Below are positions 52,749-61,831 of a stretch of 64,000 nucleotides of DNA, in pieces (position 1 is the first letter of the stretch; each line of letters starts with the position of its first letter). Under the pieces are notes generated by a model, which was not told the origin of the DNA, ran no database searches, and saw nothing but the letters and a program-made list of their open reading frames with translations. The position numbers and the translations under genes were made by a program. This DNA comes from Lacisediminihabitans profunda (GTDB lineage: Bacteria; Actinomycetota; Actinomycetes; Actinomycetales; Microbacteriaceae): the NCBI RefSeq assembly GCF_008040105.1, contig NZ_VRMG01000010.1, positions 62,001 through 126,000 of the forward strand. Reading direction: 5' to 3'.

Positions 52749-53615
52749 ATGAAGCCGATCGCGAGGGTCTCGATGCTGAGCACGGGCAGCGTGCGGATCA
52801 GGCCCCAGCACGTCGAGTCGACGGGATCGCCGATGCTGTGGTGGCTGCTCACGTCGCGGCGGTGGACGGATGCGCGGCCGATCAACGTCTACCTCATCGA
52901 GCACGAACGCGGTCTGGTGCTCTTCGACACGGGCCAGGACCGGCACTCGGTGACCGATCCCGGCTACTTTCCCCGCGGCATCGTCGGGCGGCTGTACGCG
53001 CGGCTCGCGCAATTCTCGATCGGGATCGACGAGACTCTGACCGCCCGGCTGCGTGCGCTCGGCCACGCGCCGGAGGACGTGCACACGGTGGTGCTGTCCC
53101 ACCTGCACCAGGACCACATCGGCGGCCTCCCGGAGCTCAGCGACGCGCGGATCGTCGTCAGCGGGAGCGAGTGGGCACAACTCGACGGCCGGTTCGCCGA
53201 GGTCGACGGTCTGCTCGAGCGGCACATCCGGCTCCCGGGGCTGCGCTGGGAGCCCGTGACACCCGCCCCGGTCGACGACCCGTCGATCGCGCCGTTCACC
53301 GAGTCGCACGACCTCTTCGGCGACGGCAGCCTCGTCCTGCTGCCGACTCCCGGCCACACCCCGGGATCGCTCTCGCTCTTGCTTCGGCAGGAGGGGATGC
53401 CGCCGCTGCTCTTCGTCGGCGACCTCAGCTACGACGTGGAGCGCCTCGCCGCCGAGCGCGTGCCCGGCGTGGGCAGGCGCTCGGGCCTCCTGAAGTCGAC
53501 GCGCCAGGTGCTCGCCCTCAAGGAGCGCCTTCCCGACCTGGTGATCCTCGCGGCGCACGACCCGGCGGCGGCCGGCCTCCTTCAGCGGGCGCTCGATCGG
53601 AGCGGTTCCCGGTGA
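52749..53615 (+). CDS. MBL-fold N-acyl-homoserine-lactonase-like hydrolase
   Basis: 288 residues from the ATG at 52749, with GGGAGGAACG as ribosome site. The metallo-beta-lactamase metal site is complete: SHLHQDHIGG (H118, H120, D122, H123), H203 in PGHTPGS, D225 in FVGDLSYD and His in AAHDPAA near 275. Size and motif spacing agree with the AiiA-type lactonase branch, which opens N-acyl-homoserine lactones and other lactones using two zinc ions. There is no signal peptide, so it would act on lactones that enter the cell. It overlaps the marR gene by four bases (GTGA). Other lactones remain possible substrates. Confidence 0.82.
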   Translation: MKPIARVSMLSTGSVRIRPQHVESTGSPMLWWLLTSRRWTDARPINVYLIEHERGLVLFDTGQDRHSVTDPGYFPRGIVGRLYARLAQFSIGIDETLTARLRALGHAPEDVHTVVLSHLHQDHIGGLPELSDARIVVSGSEWAQLDGRFAEVDGLLERHIRLPGLRWEPVTPAPVDDPSIAPFTESHDLFGDGSLVLLPTPGHTPGSLSLLLRQEGMPPLLFVGDLSYDVERLAAERVPGVGRRSGLLKSTRQVLALKERLPDLVILAAHDPAAAGLLQRALDRSGSR

Positions 53616-54073
53616 GGCAGGCCGAAATGCTGCGCTACCTGGTGCTCGCGGCCCAGAGGGAGGGCAACCGTCGCCTCACGCAGGACCTGCGGGATCTCGG
53701 GCTCACCCCGTCGCAGTCCGAGGTTCTGCGCATCCTGGGCGATCATGAGCCGCTCACGCTCACCGGCCTCGGCGAACTGCTCATCTGCGAGAGCGGCACG
53801 AACCCCAGCCGCCTTGTCGACCGACTCGTCGGGGCGGGGCTCGTGGAGCGCGCCACCGCGGTCGACGACCGCCGGCAGGTGACGCTGACGCTCACCGCGG
53901 CCGGGCGCACGGCCGAGGCGGGGGTGCGCGAGATCGAGCAGCGCCTCTACGCGGATCTGGATGCCGCAAGCGCGGGACTCGACCTCGGACCGACGCTCGA
54001 GCTGCTGGCGCGGGCAATCGCCGGCCAGCCGGCCGGGGACGCCTTCGATCGGCGGGTGCGCCTCGCGGGTTAG
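53612..54073 (+). CDS. MarR-family transcriptional regulator
   Basis: 153 residues from the GTG at 53612, which overlaps the lactonase stop. LRYLVLAAQREGNRRLTQDLRDLGLTPSQSEVLRIL is the MarR N-terminal helix pair (cut here at LTQDL). LTGLGELLICESGTNPSRLVDRLVGAGL carries the recognition helix, and VDDRRQVTLTLTAAG the wing. The protein should dimerise on the palindrome at 52704-52734 and repress its own operon until a ligand, perhaps a lactone or phenolic, binds. The stop overlaps the stop of fasR on the other strand by three bases. Confidence 0.85.
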   Translation: MRQAEMLRYLVLAAQREGNRRLTQDLRDLGLTPSQSEVLRILGDHEPLTLTGLGELLICESGTNPSRLVDRLVGAGLVERATAVDDRRQVTLTLTAAGRTAEAGVREIEQRLYADLDAASAGLDLGPTLELLARAIAGQPAGDAFDRRVRLAG

Positions 54074-55269
54074 CGGCGGCGCAGCGGGCCGTCGGGCTCG
54101 GCGATCGACCCGAGGATGAGGGCGGACTGCAGGATGAGGGACTCCCTCGCCCCGGTCGCGTCCCAGCCGATGACCTCGGTGACTCGCTTGAGGCGGTAAC
54201 GCACGGTGTTGGGGTGCACGAAGAGCTCTCGGGCGGTGGCCTCGAGGGATCGACCGTTGTCGAGGTAGCACCAGAGCGTGGCCAGCAGCTCGGTGGAGTG
54301 CGCCTGGAGCGGCTTGTAGATGCGGTTGATGAGCGTCGAGCGGGCCAGCGCGTCCCCGGCGAGGGCACGCTCCGGCAGCAGGTCGTCGGCGAGGGTCGGC
54401 CGCGGGGCGTTGCGCCACGACCGGGCGACGGCGAACCCGGCGAGGGCGGCCTTGGCGCTGCGGGAGGCTTCGACGAGGCTCGCGACCTCGTGCCCGAGCA
54501 CGAGGTGCCCGTCACCGAATCCCGGCTCGAGGGCCGTGGCGATGTCGAGGAAGGGGGTGAGGGTGGCGCCGGCGGGCTCGTCGTCCGAGGGGGTCGGATG
54601 CGCGCGGCCGATCACGAGCACGAGCCGGCTTCCCTGCACGCCGATCAGCACGTCTGCATCGAGGTGGCGGGCGGTGCGCCGCAGCATGTCCACGTCGAGC
54701 ATCTTCGGCGCGGTGCCCACGAGCACCGACACCTCGCCGTGACCGTGCCAGCCGAGGGCCGCGATGCGGCTGGGAAGCTCGTCGTCGTACTCGCCGCTGA
54801 GGATCGAATCGACCACGAGGGCCTCGAGGCGGGCGTCCCACAGCCCGCGCGCCTCGGCGGCTCGGGCGTAGACATCCGCCGCGGCGAAGGCGATCTCGCG
54901 GGAGTAGAGCAGGATCGCCTCGCGCACGGACTCGTCCGAGCCCTTCACGCGGTCCTCCACGACCTCCACCGTCGCCTTGATCAGCTGCAGCGTCTGGGTG
55001 AGGCTCACCGAGCGGAGCAGCTCCCGCGGTGCCGCCCCGAACACGTCGGCGGCGATCCACGGCGTGGAGGTCGGTTCGTCGTACCAGTGGATGAACGACG
55101 TGATGCCCGCCTGCGCGACGAGACCGACCGCCGACCGCCGCCCCGGTGGCATCTCGCCATACCAGGGCAGCGTGTCGTCGAGTCGCTTAAGCGTCGCGGT
55201 GGCGAGCTCGCCGGAGATAGCGCGGAGCCACGCGAGCGTCTGCTCCTTAGTCTTCGCCACCGGTGTCAT
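54070..55269 (-). CDS. fasR: PucR/CdaR-type regulator of fatty-acid synthesis (FasR-like)
   Basis: 399 residues. The C-terminal helix-turn-helix of the PucR family is clear: ARSTLINRIYKPLQAHSTELLATLWCYLDN followed by SLEATARELFVHPNTVRYRLKRV (in two parts: SLEATARELF, then VHPNTVRYRLKRV). The N-terminal half matches the Streptomyces FasR group, which activates the fabD-fabH-acpP-fabF operon. Here the fab genes are on the same strand but 1.86 kb downstream, separated by a divergent insertion. The stop meets that of marR, and the start lies 21 bases after the convergent-strand end of aceE at 55290. Confidence 0.85.
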   Translation of the reverse strand: MTPVAKTKEQTLAWLRAISGELATATLKRLDDTLPWYGEMPPGRRSAVGLVAQAGITSFIHWYDEPTSTPWIAADVFGAAPRELLRSVSLTQTLQLIKATVEVVEDRVKGSDESVREAILLYSREIAFAAADVYARAAEARGLWDARLEALVVDSILSGEYDDELPSRIAALGWHGHGEVSVLVGTAPKMLDVDMLRRTARHLDADVLIGVQGSRLVLVIGRAHPTPSDDEPAGATLTPFLDIATALEPGFGDGHLVLGHEVASLVEASRSAKAALAGFAVARSWRNAPRPTLADDLLPERALAGDALARSTLINRIYKPLQAHSTELLATLWCYLDNGRSLEATARELFVHPNTVRYRLKRVTEVIGWDATGARESLILQSALILGSIAEPDGPLRRR

Positions 55270-55289
55270 CTGAAGTCGAGCCGGGCGCC

Positions 55290-58028
55290 CTAGCTCTCGC
55301 CGCCGGCCGTGCCCGTGGTGCCGGCCGTCACATCGTGCAGCTGGTAGCGGTCGATCGCCTGCTGCGGGATGCTCGGGTCGAGTTCGCCACGCGCCACGAG
55401 AAGCTCGAGCGCGCGAACGACCATCGACGGGCTGTCGATCTTGAAGAATCGCCGGGCGGCGGCACGGGTGTCCGAGAAACCGAAGTCGTCGGCGCCGAGA
55501 GTGGCGTACTCTCCAGGCACGAACTGGCGGATCTGGTCGGGCACGGCGTGCATGAAGTCGGTCACCGCCACGAACGGTCCGGCCGCCCCCGCGAGCTTCT
55601 GCGTGACGTACGGCACCCGCTTAGGCGCGTTCGGGTTGAGGAAGTTCTCGTGCTCGGCCGCCACGCCATCCCGGCGCAGCTCGGTCCACGAGGTGACGGA
55701 CCAGACGTCGGCCGAGACATTCCAGTCGTCGGCCAGCAACTGCTGGGCCTCGAGGGCCCACGGCACGGCCACTCCGGAGGCCAGCAGCTGCGCCTTGGGG
55801 CCGGTGGGTCCCTGCGCGTCTCGAGGCGTCGCCTCGCGCAGCTTGTAGATGCCCCTGAGCAGGCCGTCCACATCCAGGTTCTCCGGTTCGGCCGGCTGAA
55901 CGATCGGCTCGTTGTACACCGTCAGGTAGTACATGACGTTGGGATTCGGATGCGTCCCGCCGTACATGCGCTCGAGTCCGTCCCGCACGATCCGGCCCAG
56001 TTCGTAGCCGTACGCGGGGTCGTAGGACACGACGGCCGGGTTCGTCGACGCGAGCAGGATGGAGTGGCCGTCGGCGTGCTGGAGACCCTCGCCGGTGAGC
56101 GTGGTGCGACCGGCAGTGGCGCCGACGATGAATCCGCGGGCCATCTGGTCGCCCGCCGCCCACATCGCGTCGCCGGTGCGCTGGAACCCGAACATCGAGT
56201 AGAAGACGTAGACGGGGATCAGCGGCTGGCCGTGCGTGGCGTAGGACGTGCCGGCGGCCGTGAAGGCGGCGAAACCGCCGGCCTCGTTGATGCCGACGTG
56301 CACGATCGCGCCCTGCGGGCTCTCCTTGTAGGCGAGCAGTTGCTCGCGGTCCACGGAGGTGTACTGCTGGCCGTTGGGGTTGTAGATCTTGGAGGTGGGG
56401 AAGTACGCGTCCATGCCGAAGGTGCGCGCCTCGTCCGGGATGATCGGCACGATGCGGTGGCCGAAGTCCTTGGCCTTGAGGAGGTCCTTGAGCAGGCGGG
56501 CGAAGGCCATGGTGGTGGCGATCTCCTGCTTGCCGGAACTCTTCTTGGCGATCGCATAGGCCGAATCGTCGGGAAGGGTCAGCGCCACGTGGTTGCTTCG
56601 GCGCTCCGGCAGGTAGCCGCCGAGCGCACGACGGCGCTCCTGCATGTACTGGATCGCCTCGTCGTTCTCGCCCGGGTGGTAGTACGGCGGAAGGTACGGG
56701 TTCTCCTCCAGCACGGCATCCGTGATCGGGATGCGCATCGCGTCGCGGAACTGCTTGAGGTTGTCGAGGGTGAGCTTCTTCATCTGGTGGGTCGCGTTGC
56801 GTCCCTCGAATGACGGGCCGAGGCCATAGCCCTTCACCGTCTTGGTGAGGATCACGGTGGGCTGGCCCTTGTGCTCCTGCGCCGCCTTGAAGGCCGCGTA
56901 CACCTTGCGGTAGTCGTGCCCACCGCGCTTGAGGCCCCAGATCTGGTCGTCCGTGTAATCCTTGACCATTTCGAGGGTGCGCGGGTCCCGACCGAAGAAG
57001 TTCTCGCGCACGTAGGCGCCGTTCTCCGCCTTGTAGGTCTGATAGTCGCCGTCGGGGGTGCGGTTCATCAGGTCGCGCAGGGCGCCCTCCGTGTCGCGGG
57101 CGAGCAGGGCGTCCCACTCGCGGCCCCAGACGACCTTGATCACGTTCCAGCCGGCACCACGGAAGAAGCTCTCGAGCTCCTGGATGATCTTGCCGTTTCC
57201 GCGCACCGGTCCGTCGAGGCGCTGCAGGTTGCAGTTGATCACGAAGTTGAGGTTGTCGAGGCCGTCGTTCGCGGCCAGCTGGAGGGCGCCGCGGCTCTCC
57301 ACCTCATCCATCTCGCCGTCGCCGAGGAAGGCCCAGACCTGCTGGTCGGAGGCGTCGATGATTCCTCGGTTGGTGAGGTACTTGTTCGACTGGGCCTGGT
57401 AGATCGCGTTGATCGGGCCGAGGCCCATCGACACGGTGGGGAACTGCCAGAAGTCGGGCATGAGACGCGGATGCGGGTACGACGACAGTCCGCCGCCCGG
57501 GTGCGACTTCTCCTGGCGGAAGCCGTCGAGCTGGTCGGTGGAGAGCCTGCCCTCGAGGAAGGCCCTCGCGTACATGCCGGGGGAGGCGTGGCCCTGGTAG
57601 AAGACCTGGTCGCCGCCGCCCGGGTGGTCGTGCCCCCGGAAGAAGTGGTTGCTGCCGACCTCGTAGAGGGTGGCGGATCCCGCGTAGGTCGAGATGTGCC
57701 CACCGACCGAGATGCCGGGGCGCTGAGCCCGGTGCACCGTGATCGCGGCGTTCCAGCGGAGCCAGGCGCGGTAGCGGCGCTCGAGGTCCTCGTCGCCGGG
57801 GAACTCCGGCTCGTTCTCGGGGGCGATCGTGTTGAGGTAGTCCGTGGTCGGCACCATGGGCACGCCGAGGTGCAGCTCCTTGGAGCGCTTCAGCAGGCTG
57901 AGGATGATCTCGCGTGCTCGTTCGTGGCCCTGTGAGGCCACCAGACCATCGAGGGATTCCTGCCATTCGGCAGTCTCCTCAGGGTCCTTGTCGATGTGGT
58001 GCACCGAATATGGGTCCTGGTCGTTCAC
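55290..58028 (-). CDS. aceE: Pyruvate dehydrogenase E1 component, homodimeric type
   Basis: 912 residues from the GTG at 58028; the longer frame to 58148 has no homology in its leader. Marks are [17 protein letters not shown] near 107, the thiamine-diphosphate motif [14 protein letters not shown] near 231 with [17 protein letters not shown] after it, and the transketolase-like centre [22 protein letters not shown] near 590 (split: [22 protein letters not shown]). It decarboxylates pyruvate and acetylates the E2 lipoyl domain, feeding acetyl-CoA to the adjacent fatty-acid genes. Actinobacteria with this E1 share E2 with the 2-oxoglutarate complex; E2 is not in the window. Confidence 0.96.
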   Translation of the reverse strand: MNDQDPYSVHHIDKDPEETAEWQESLDGLVASQGHERAREIILSLLKRSKELHLGVPMVPTTDYLNTIAPENEPEFPGDEDLERRYRAWLRWNAAITVHRAQRPGISVGGHISTYAGSATLYEVGSNHFFRGHDHPGGGDQVFYQGHASPGMYARAFLEGRLSTDQLDGFRQEKSHPGGGLSSYPHPRLMPDFWQFPTVSMGLGPINAIYQAQSNKYLTNRGIIDASDQQVWAFLGDGEMDEVESRGALQLAANDGLDNLNFVINCNLQRLDGPVRGNGKIIQELESFFRGAGWNVIKVVWGREWDALLARDTEGALRDLMNRTPDGDYQTYKAENGAYVRENFFGRDPRTLEMVKDYTDDQIWGLKRGGHDYRKVYAAFKAAQEHKGQPTVILTKTVKGYGLGPSFEGRNATHQMKKLTLDNLKQFRDAMRIPITDAVLEENPYLPPYYHPGENDEAIQYMQERRRALGGYLPERRSNHVALTLPDDSAYAIAKKSSGKQEIATTMAFARLLKDLLKAKDFGHRIVPIIPDEARTFGMDAYFPTSKIYNPNGQQYTSVDREQLLAYKESPQGAIVHVGINEAGGFAAFTAAGTSYATHGQPLIPVYVFYSMFGFQRTGDAMWAAGDQMARGFIVGATAGRTTLTGEGLQHADGHSILLASTNPAVVSYDPAYGYELGRIVRDGLERMYGGTHPNPNVMYYLTVYNEPIVQPAEPENLDVDGLLRGIYKLREATPRDAQGPTGPKAQLLASGVAVPWALEAQQLLADDWNVSADVWSVTSWTELRRDGVAAEHENFLNPNAPKRVPYVTQKLAGAAGPFVAVTDFMHAVPDQIRQFVPGEYATLGADDFGFSDTRAAARRFFKIDSPSMVVRALELLVARGELDPSIPQQAIDRYQLHDVTAGTTGTAGGES

Positions 58029-58125
58029 CGTCAACGTTGACCTCGCTCTTGTTCGCGGACAAAGGGCGCCAAGCACAACCGGCGATCGGATTGCGACCAC
58101 CGGCCAGACGTGCAGGGCCTCAACG

Positions 58126-58131
58126 ATTCTA
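58126..58131 (-). promoter_or_regulatory. Possible -10 element for aceE
   Basis: On the minus strand the site reads TAGAAT, one base from TATAAT, about 98 bases before the aceE GTG in the divergent 58029-58192 region. No good -35 is visible at 17 bases, so the call is weak. Confidence 0.3.
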
Positions 58132-58192
58132 GTTCGCGCGCCGGGCATGGTCGTGCGCCGGAGGCCCGAGTGGGCGGAGTAGCGTCGACGTC

Positions 58193-59062
58193 ATGGGCTT
58201 CCTGCAATTGGACAACGGCATCCTTCGTGTGGCGATCAACCCCTTCGGGGCCGAGCTGTCGAGCCTTCGGCATCGCGGCGGCGGGGAGCTTCTCTGGCAG
58301 GGCGGCGAGCCCTGGCACCGGCGCGCGCCCATCCTGTTTCCCCTCGTCGGGCGGATGCCGGGTGACCGGCTCGTCCACAACGGCGTCGCCCATCCGATCG
58401 GCCAGCACGGGTTCGCGCGTGATCTGCCGTTCGAGCTCGGGCAGAACACCGAAACCTCGGCGGAGTTCACCCTCGCGGACTCCGCCGAGACCCGGCGCCA
58501 GTTTCCGTTCGCCTTCCGGCTCGCGGTGCGGTTCTCGGTGGAGGGGGAGACCCTGTCGATTCGGCACACCGTGGACAACCCGGGGAGCGAGACGTTCTCG
58601 GCGTCGATCGGCGGTCATCCGGCGTTCGCCTGGCCGCTCGTGGAGGGGCTGGCACCCGAGAGCCACGTGCTCGAGTTCGCCCAGGACGAGCCGGCCCCGA
58701 TCCGCCGCCTCGCGGACGGGCTGCTGCTTCCGGATGCCGTGGAGACGCCGGTGCGCGGGTCCACCCTCGCCCTCGACGAGTCGCTCTTCGCGGCCGACGC
58801 GATCATCTTCGACGGCCTGCGCAGCCGCTCTGTGCGCTATTCGGCGCCCGGCGCGCCGGCGCTCACCGTGCGTTTCGACGACTTCCCGCTGCTGGGACTG
58901 TGGTCGAAGGCGCCGGGAGCGTTCCTCTGCATCGAGCCGTGGTACGGCATGACCGCTCCCCGGGACTTCGCCGGGGAGTACGCGCAGAAGCCGGGCCAGT
59001 TCGTTCTGTTGCCGGGCGAATCCCGGTCGTTCACTTACAGCGTGACGGTGCAGAACTCCTAG
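58193..59062 (+). CDS. Aldose 1-epimerase family protein
   Basis: 289 residues. The beta-sandwich mutarotase pattern is visible: GAELSSLRHRGGGELLWQG near 20-40, RAPILFPLVGRMPGDR near 45-60, PIGQHGFARDLPFEL near 68 with the catalytic His of the HGFAR block, and GGHPAFAWPL near 140, where the second His is expected. The family interconverts sugar anomers, or hexose-6-phosphate anomers in the YeaD branch, in the cytosol. It is divergent from aceE with a 164-base shared promoter region. Confidence 0.85.
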   Translation: MGFLQLDNGILRVAINPFGAELSSLRHRGGGELLWQGGEPWHRRAPILFPLVGRMPGDRLVHNGVAHPIGQHGFARDLPFELGQNTETSAEFTLADSAETRRQFPFAFRLAVRFSVEGETLSIRHTVDNPGSETFSASIGGHPAFAWPLVEGLAPESHVLEFAQDEPAPIRRLADGLLLPDAVETPVRGSTLALDESLFAADAIIFDGLRSRSVRYSAPGAPALTVRFDDFPLLGLWSKAPGAFLCIEPWYGMTAPRDFAGEYAQKPGQFVLLPGESRSFTYSVTVQNS

Positions 59063-59147
59063 CGGTTGGTCGGCGCAGCGCACAGGCGTAGGATTGCGAA
59101 CCGTGTTTACCGGCCGTTCACTTCGGCCGGGGATAAGGACTAAGAAC

Positions 59148-59621
59148 ATGGCTCTGGAAAACGACACCCAGGCACCCGATTTCGAACTCCCCAACCAGTT
59201 CGGGGAGCACATCAGGCTCAGCGACTTCCGCCACAAGAAGCCGGTGGCCCTCGTCTTCTTCCCCCTCGCCTTCTCGAGCACCTGCACGAGCGAACTCTGC
59301 GAGCTTCGCGACAACCTCGCCCTCTTCGCGGACAAGAGCATCGAGTTGATCGGCATCTCCGTGGATTCCAAGGCCACCCTGAGAGCGTTCGCCGAGAAGG
59401 AGGGCTACGAGTTCAACCTGCTTGCCGACTTCTGGCCGCACGGCTCGGTGGCCAAGGAGTATGGCGTGTTCCTGGAGCAGAAGGGCTTCGCCAACCGGGC
59501 GAGCTTCCTGATCGACACGAACGGCATCATCCGCGCGAGCTTCATCACCGCCCCCGGCCAGCCACGCTCGATCGCCGACTATCGCGCAGCGCTCGCCGAA
59601 CTCGCGCCGGTGACCGCCTAG
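59148..59621 (+). CDS. ahpE: One-Cys-type peroxiredoxin AhpE
   Basis: 157 residues from the ATG at 59148, with AAGGA nine bases upstream. The peroxidatic cysteine is C46 in PLAFSSTCTSEL (P-x3-S/T-x2-C), with a second cysteine C51. The thioredoxin fold continues with LIGISVDSKATLRAF and ends after APGQPRSIADY. AhpE proteins reduce peroxides and peroxynitrite in the cytosol using mycoredoxin or mycothiol. A short inverted repeat (CGGCCGTTCACTTCGGCCG, about 59111-59129) lies in its leader. It converges on the DUF1003 gene with a four-base overlap of stops. Confidence 0.92.
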   Translation: MALENDTQAPDFELPNQFGEHIRLSDFRHKKPVALVFFPLAFSSTCTSELCELRDNLALFADKSIELIGISVDSKATLRAFAEKEGYEFNLLADFWPHGSVAKEYGVFLEQKGFANRASFLIDTNGIIRASFITAPGQPRSIADYRAALAELAPVTA

Positions 59622-60112
59622 CTCTTTTTCGTCCCCGCCGGGTCGAGTCTGCCCAGGATCTCCTGAAGGTCGGCGATCATCAGAAGCTGGCGTTTGTTGA
59701 TCTCGAGCACCGCCTCAATGTCCTTCTTGGCCGCGACGTTCGTGTTGTAGTCGTGCTTGGAGAGCGCGGCCGCGATGGCGTCCTGCCTCTTGGCTGCGAT
59801 CAGCAGGATCGCGCCCTGGAGCCCCGCGAGCATGCTCAGGAACAGATTCAGGAGGATGAACGGGTACGGGTCCCAGCCCTTCGTCACCGTGTTGATGATC
59901 GCCCACACGATCATGAAGGCGACGAATCCGCCCACGAAGGCCCAGCTGCCCATGCCATTGCGCATGAGGTCCGCCGCGCGTTCGCCGCGGGTCAGGTGCG
60001 ACTTGTGATCGGCGTGCCAATCCCGAAGCGGGCTCGGAGTGGTCGTGAGTCCCTCAGTGGCGGCCTGTCTGGGGGCGGTGGGCGTGTTCCTCGTGCTGGA
60101 TGTGCTGGGCAT
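59618..60112 (-). CDS. DUF1003 membrane protein
   Basis: 164 residues. Two membrane helices (about 52-74 and 84-107) are joined by WDPYPFILLNLFLSMLAGLQGAILLI, the diagnostic DUF1003 block with its invariant PYPFILLN (cut here to PYPFILLNLFLSMLAGLQG). A polar helical C-terminus (AKKDIEAVLEINKRQLLMI) probably lies in the cytosol. Function is unknown; relatives are often found beside CBS-domain or magnesium-transport genes in actinobacteria, though not here. Confidence 0.9.
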   Translation of the reverse strand: MPSTSSTRNTPTAPRQAATEGLTTTPSPLRDWHADHKSHLTRGERAADLMRNGMGSWAFVGGFVAFMIVWAIINTVTKGWDPYPFILLNLFLSMLAGLQGAILLIAAKRQDAIAAALSKHDYNTNVAAKKDIEAVLEINKRQLLMIADLQEILGRLDPAGTKKS

Positions 60113-60215
60113 GGTGCGAGTGTACGTCTCGGGTCGTGCATCTTCCGCGGACAGTCCGCGAAGACTGTACGATAAAACTTCGTCGTAACCGGCAGCCGCG
60201 AGGCGCGCCGATTGC

Positions 60216-60291
60216 GGGCCTTTAGCTCAGTTGGTAGAGCGCCACGTTTACACCGTGGATGTCATCGGTTCGAGCCCGGTAGGGCCCACCA
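60216..60291 (+). tRNA. tRNA-Val (TAC)
   Basis: 76 bases including an encoded CCA. The acceptor stem pairs GGGCCTT with AGGGCCC (one T-G pair), the D arm is AGCTCAGTTGGTAGAGC, and the anticodon stem-loop is CCACG-TTTACAC-CGTGG with anticodon TAC. The T arm reads ATCGG-TTCGAGC-CCGGT. A -10-like TACGAT lies at 60168-60173. tRNA genes are frequent integration sites, and the DNA beyond it is accessory in character. Confidence 0.97.
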
Positions 60292-61076
60292 CGTAAAGTG
60301 CTGGTCAGGTAGCGATTCTCACGTATTGACGCGGTGCGGGTCCGCACCGCGGGGAAGCTCCCTGCCTGAAGTTCGTGAACTGGCCTACTCGGCGATGCCC
60401 GCTTCGAGGTTCTTCTCGGCAGCCCTAGCGTTGTGCCTTCCACTGCGTGCTCCCACGCCACTGGTGTAGAGGTCCCCGCTTCGCTCGTTTCCTATCATCT
60501 CGTCGCGCACCTGCGTTTCTGAGATGATCCTGCTCAGGTTCGGCTACCGCCGGGATGAGGCGGTCCGCTGAGTTCCGTCCCGTTCGAATCCGGGGAGGTC
60601 CTGCCGTTTTGCGGCGAGAACGACGATGCCTTGCGCAGCTGAGGATGAGGCCGACCGTCGCAAACGTTGGAAGTTGCCACCCTCCGAGACTAGAAAATAT
60701 TTCACCTATTGCACATTTAGTCCCCGGCTGATTGGATTACGAGCTATGGTCGCATTCCGCGATCGAAGTCGCTGTTCCGTCGCTTACCCGCATCCGGTTC
60801 AGCCCGAGTGGAAGACCGTCGTCGCTGACGGTCACTGCGCTATCGAGTTTTCTCCTTACCCCGATCGCCTCGACGCGCAGCCCAACAGCCGTTCCCGCCA
60901 GGGTGCGGCTGCGCAAGAAGCAGAGTGATGTCACCCGATTTCCGCTCCGCAAAACCCTGACGATCACACCGGTAATCGTCGCGCCCTCGAAAACCTCTCG
61001 CAGGTCTCTTTGGCAACCCCGAAATGAGCGATGCTGCCCGCCCGGGTGATGTCGCGCGCTCCGACACAGAAAGAAA
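60292..61076 (+). other. 785-base stretch between tRNA-Val and the TasA-like gene, no convincing gene
   Basis: Just after the tRNA a 9-bp hairpin (GCGGTGCGG at 60331-60339 with CCGCACCGC at 60342-60350) could end its transcript. From about 60470 to 60640 there is structured-looking sequence, including a pseudo-T-loop CCCGTTCGAATCCGGG near 60580, but it does not fold as a tRNA. An AT-rich patch at 60688-60722, bounded by GACTA and TAGTC, is the most promoter-like part. Open frames on both strands are short and not protein-like. It probably holds the promoter and leader of the TasA-SipW pair. Confidence 0.45.
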
Positions 61077-61754
61077 ATGATGCCCAAGAACTTCAAGGTC
61101 AAAGCCCTCTCCATTGCTGCCTCCGTCGCCCTCCTCGGCGGCACCGCGTTCCTCGCCTCCGGCGCGACCGGTGCCTACTTCAGCGACACCCACTCCGGAA
61201 ACATCTCCGGCACCGTCGGCAACATCCACGTCACCCCGTTCGGTGGTGGCGGTGCGAACGGCACCGACCTCGCGTTCTCGAACCTGCTCCCCGGGGTGGC
61301 GCAGACGGTCAAGCTGAACTACACGAACACCGGATCCGACCCGCAGGATGTTTACATCGTGTTCAACAATGCGACCGCGCTCGGCGCACTGAACGACCTC
61401 GGGCACTACGGCGAGGCGCACCTGTCCGCTAACGGCGTCGCGCTCTTCGACTCCGCGAACCTCAAGGACACCGCCGGTAGTTGCGGGGCATTCAGCCCGA
61501 CCGGCTGCTGGCCGTTGAAGGCGCAGTACCTCCTCACCAGCAACCTCCCCGCCGGAGCGACCGGTGACGTCTCGTTCAGCTTCAACTACGCCGGCAAGCT
61601 GAAGGGCCAGGCTCCGGCCGGTGCCCCCGCCGCAGCATGGAACACCTACCCGGCAGCGGATGGCCAGGCCGTCGTCAACCCCGCTGACGGCACCGGCTCG
61701 GGCCTCCCGTACCAGATCGTTGCCACCCAGCACGGCATCACCCCCGGCAACTGA
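61077..61754 (+). CDS. TasA/CalY (camelysin)-like secreted matrix protein
   Basis: 225 residues. A signal peptide covers residues 1 to about 33 (KNFKVKALSIAASVALLGG, ending near ASGATGA), followed at once by AYFSDTHSGNISGTVG, the hallmark of SipW-dependent TasA/camelysin proteins (AxFxDxE...N-x-F-x-x-G). The rest is a beta-rich domain with LPGVAQTVKLNYTNTGSDPQD and a pair of cysteines (in SCGAF and TGCWP) that could form a disulfide. Such proteins build amyloid-like fibres in Bacillus biofilms. AGAAAGAAA precedes the ATG. A dedicated signal peptidase follows 77 bases later. Confidence 0.8.
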   Translation: MMPKNFKVKALSIAASVALLGGTAFLASGATGAYFSDTHSGNISGTVGNIHVTPFGGGGANGTDLAFSNLLPGVAQTVKLNYTNTGSDPQDVYIVFNNATALGALNDLGHYGEAHLSANGVALFDSANLKDTAGSCGAFSPTGCWPLKAQYLLTSNLPAGATGDVSFSFNYAGKLKGQAPAGAPAAAWNTYPAADGQAVVNPADGTGSGLPYQIVATQHGITPGN

Positions 61755-61762
61755 TCGAACTT

Positions 61763-61803
61763 GCGGATGCCGCGGCGAGCTGGTTACCTGCCGCGGCATC
61801 CGC
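61763..61803 (+). terminator. 14-bp-arm hairpin between the TasA-like gene and its signal peptidase gene
   Basis: GCGGATGCCGCGGC (61763-61776) pairs perfectly with GCCGCGGCATCCGC (61790-61803) over a 13-base loop. With no long T-run and the peptidase gene 28 bases further on, it is more likely a partial terminator or mRNA-stability element that keeps the structural protein more abundant than its peptidase. Confidence 0.65.
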
Positions 61804-61831
61804 TTCTCCACGACACAGGGAAGGTATCGAT

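Noticed and set aside
60480-60610. Second tRNA or riboswitch after tRNA-Val
   Set aside because: A TTCGAAT loop with CCCG/CGGG looks tRNA-like, and CTGAGA resembles part of a TPP riboswitch, but neither the cloverleaf nor the TPP core can be completed.
60626-60928. 100-codon open frame before the TasA-like gene
   Set aside because: No ribosome site, no recognisable pattern and an equally long frame on the other strand.
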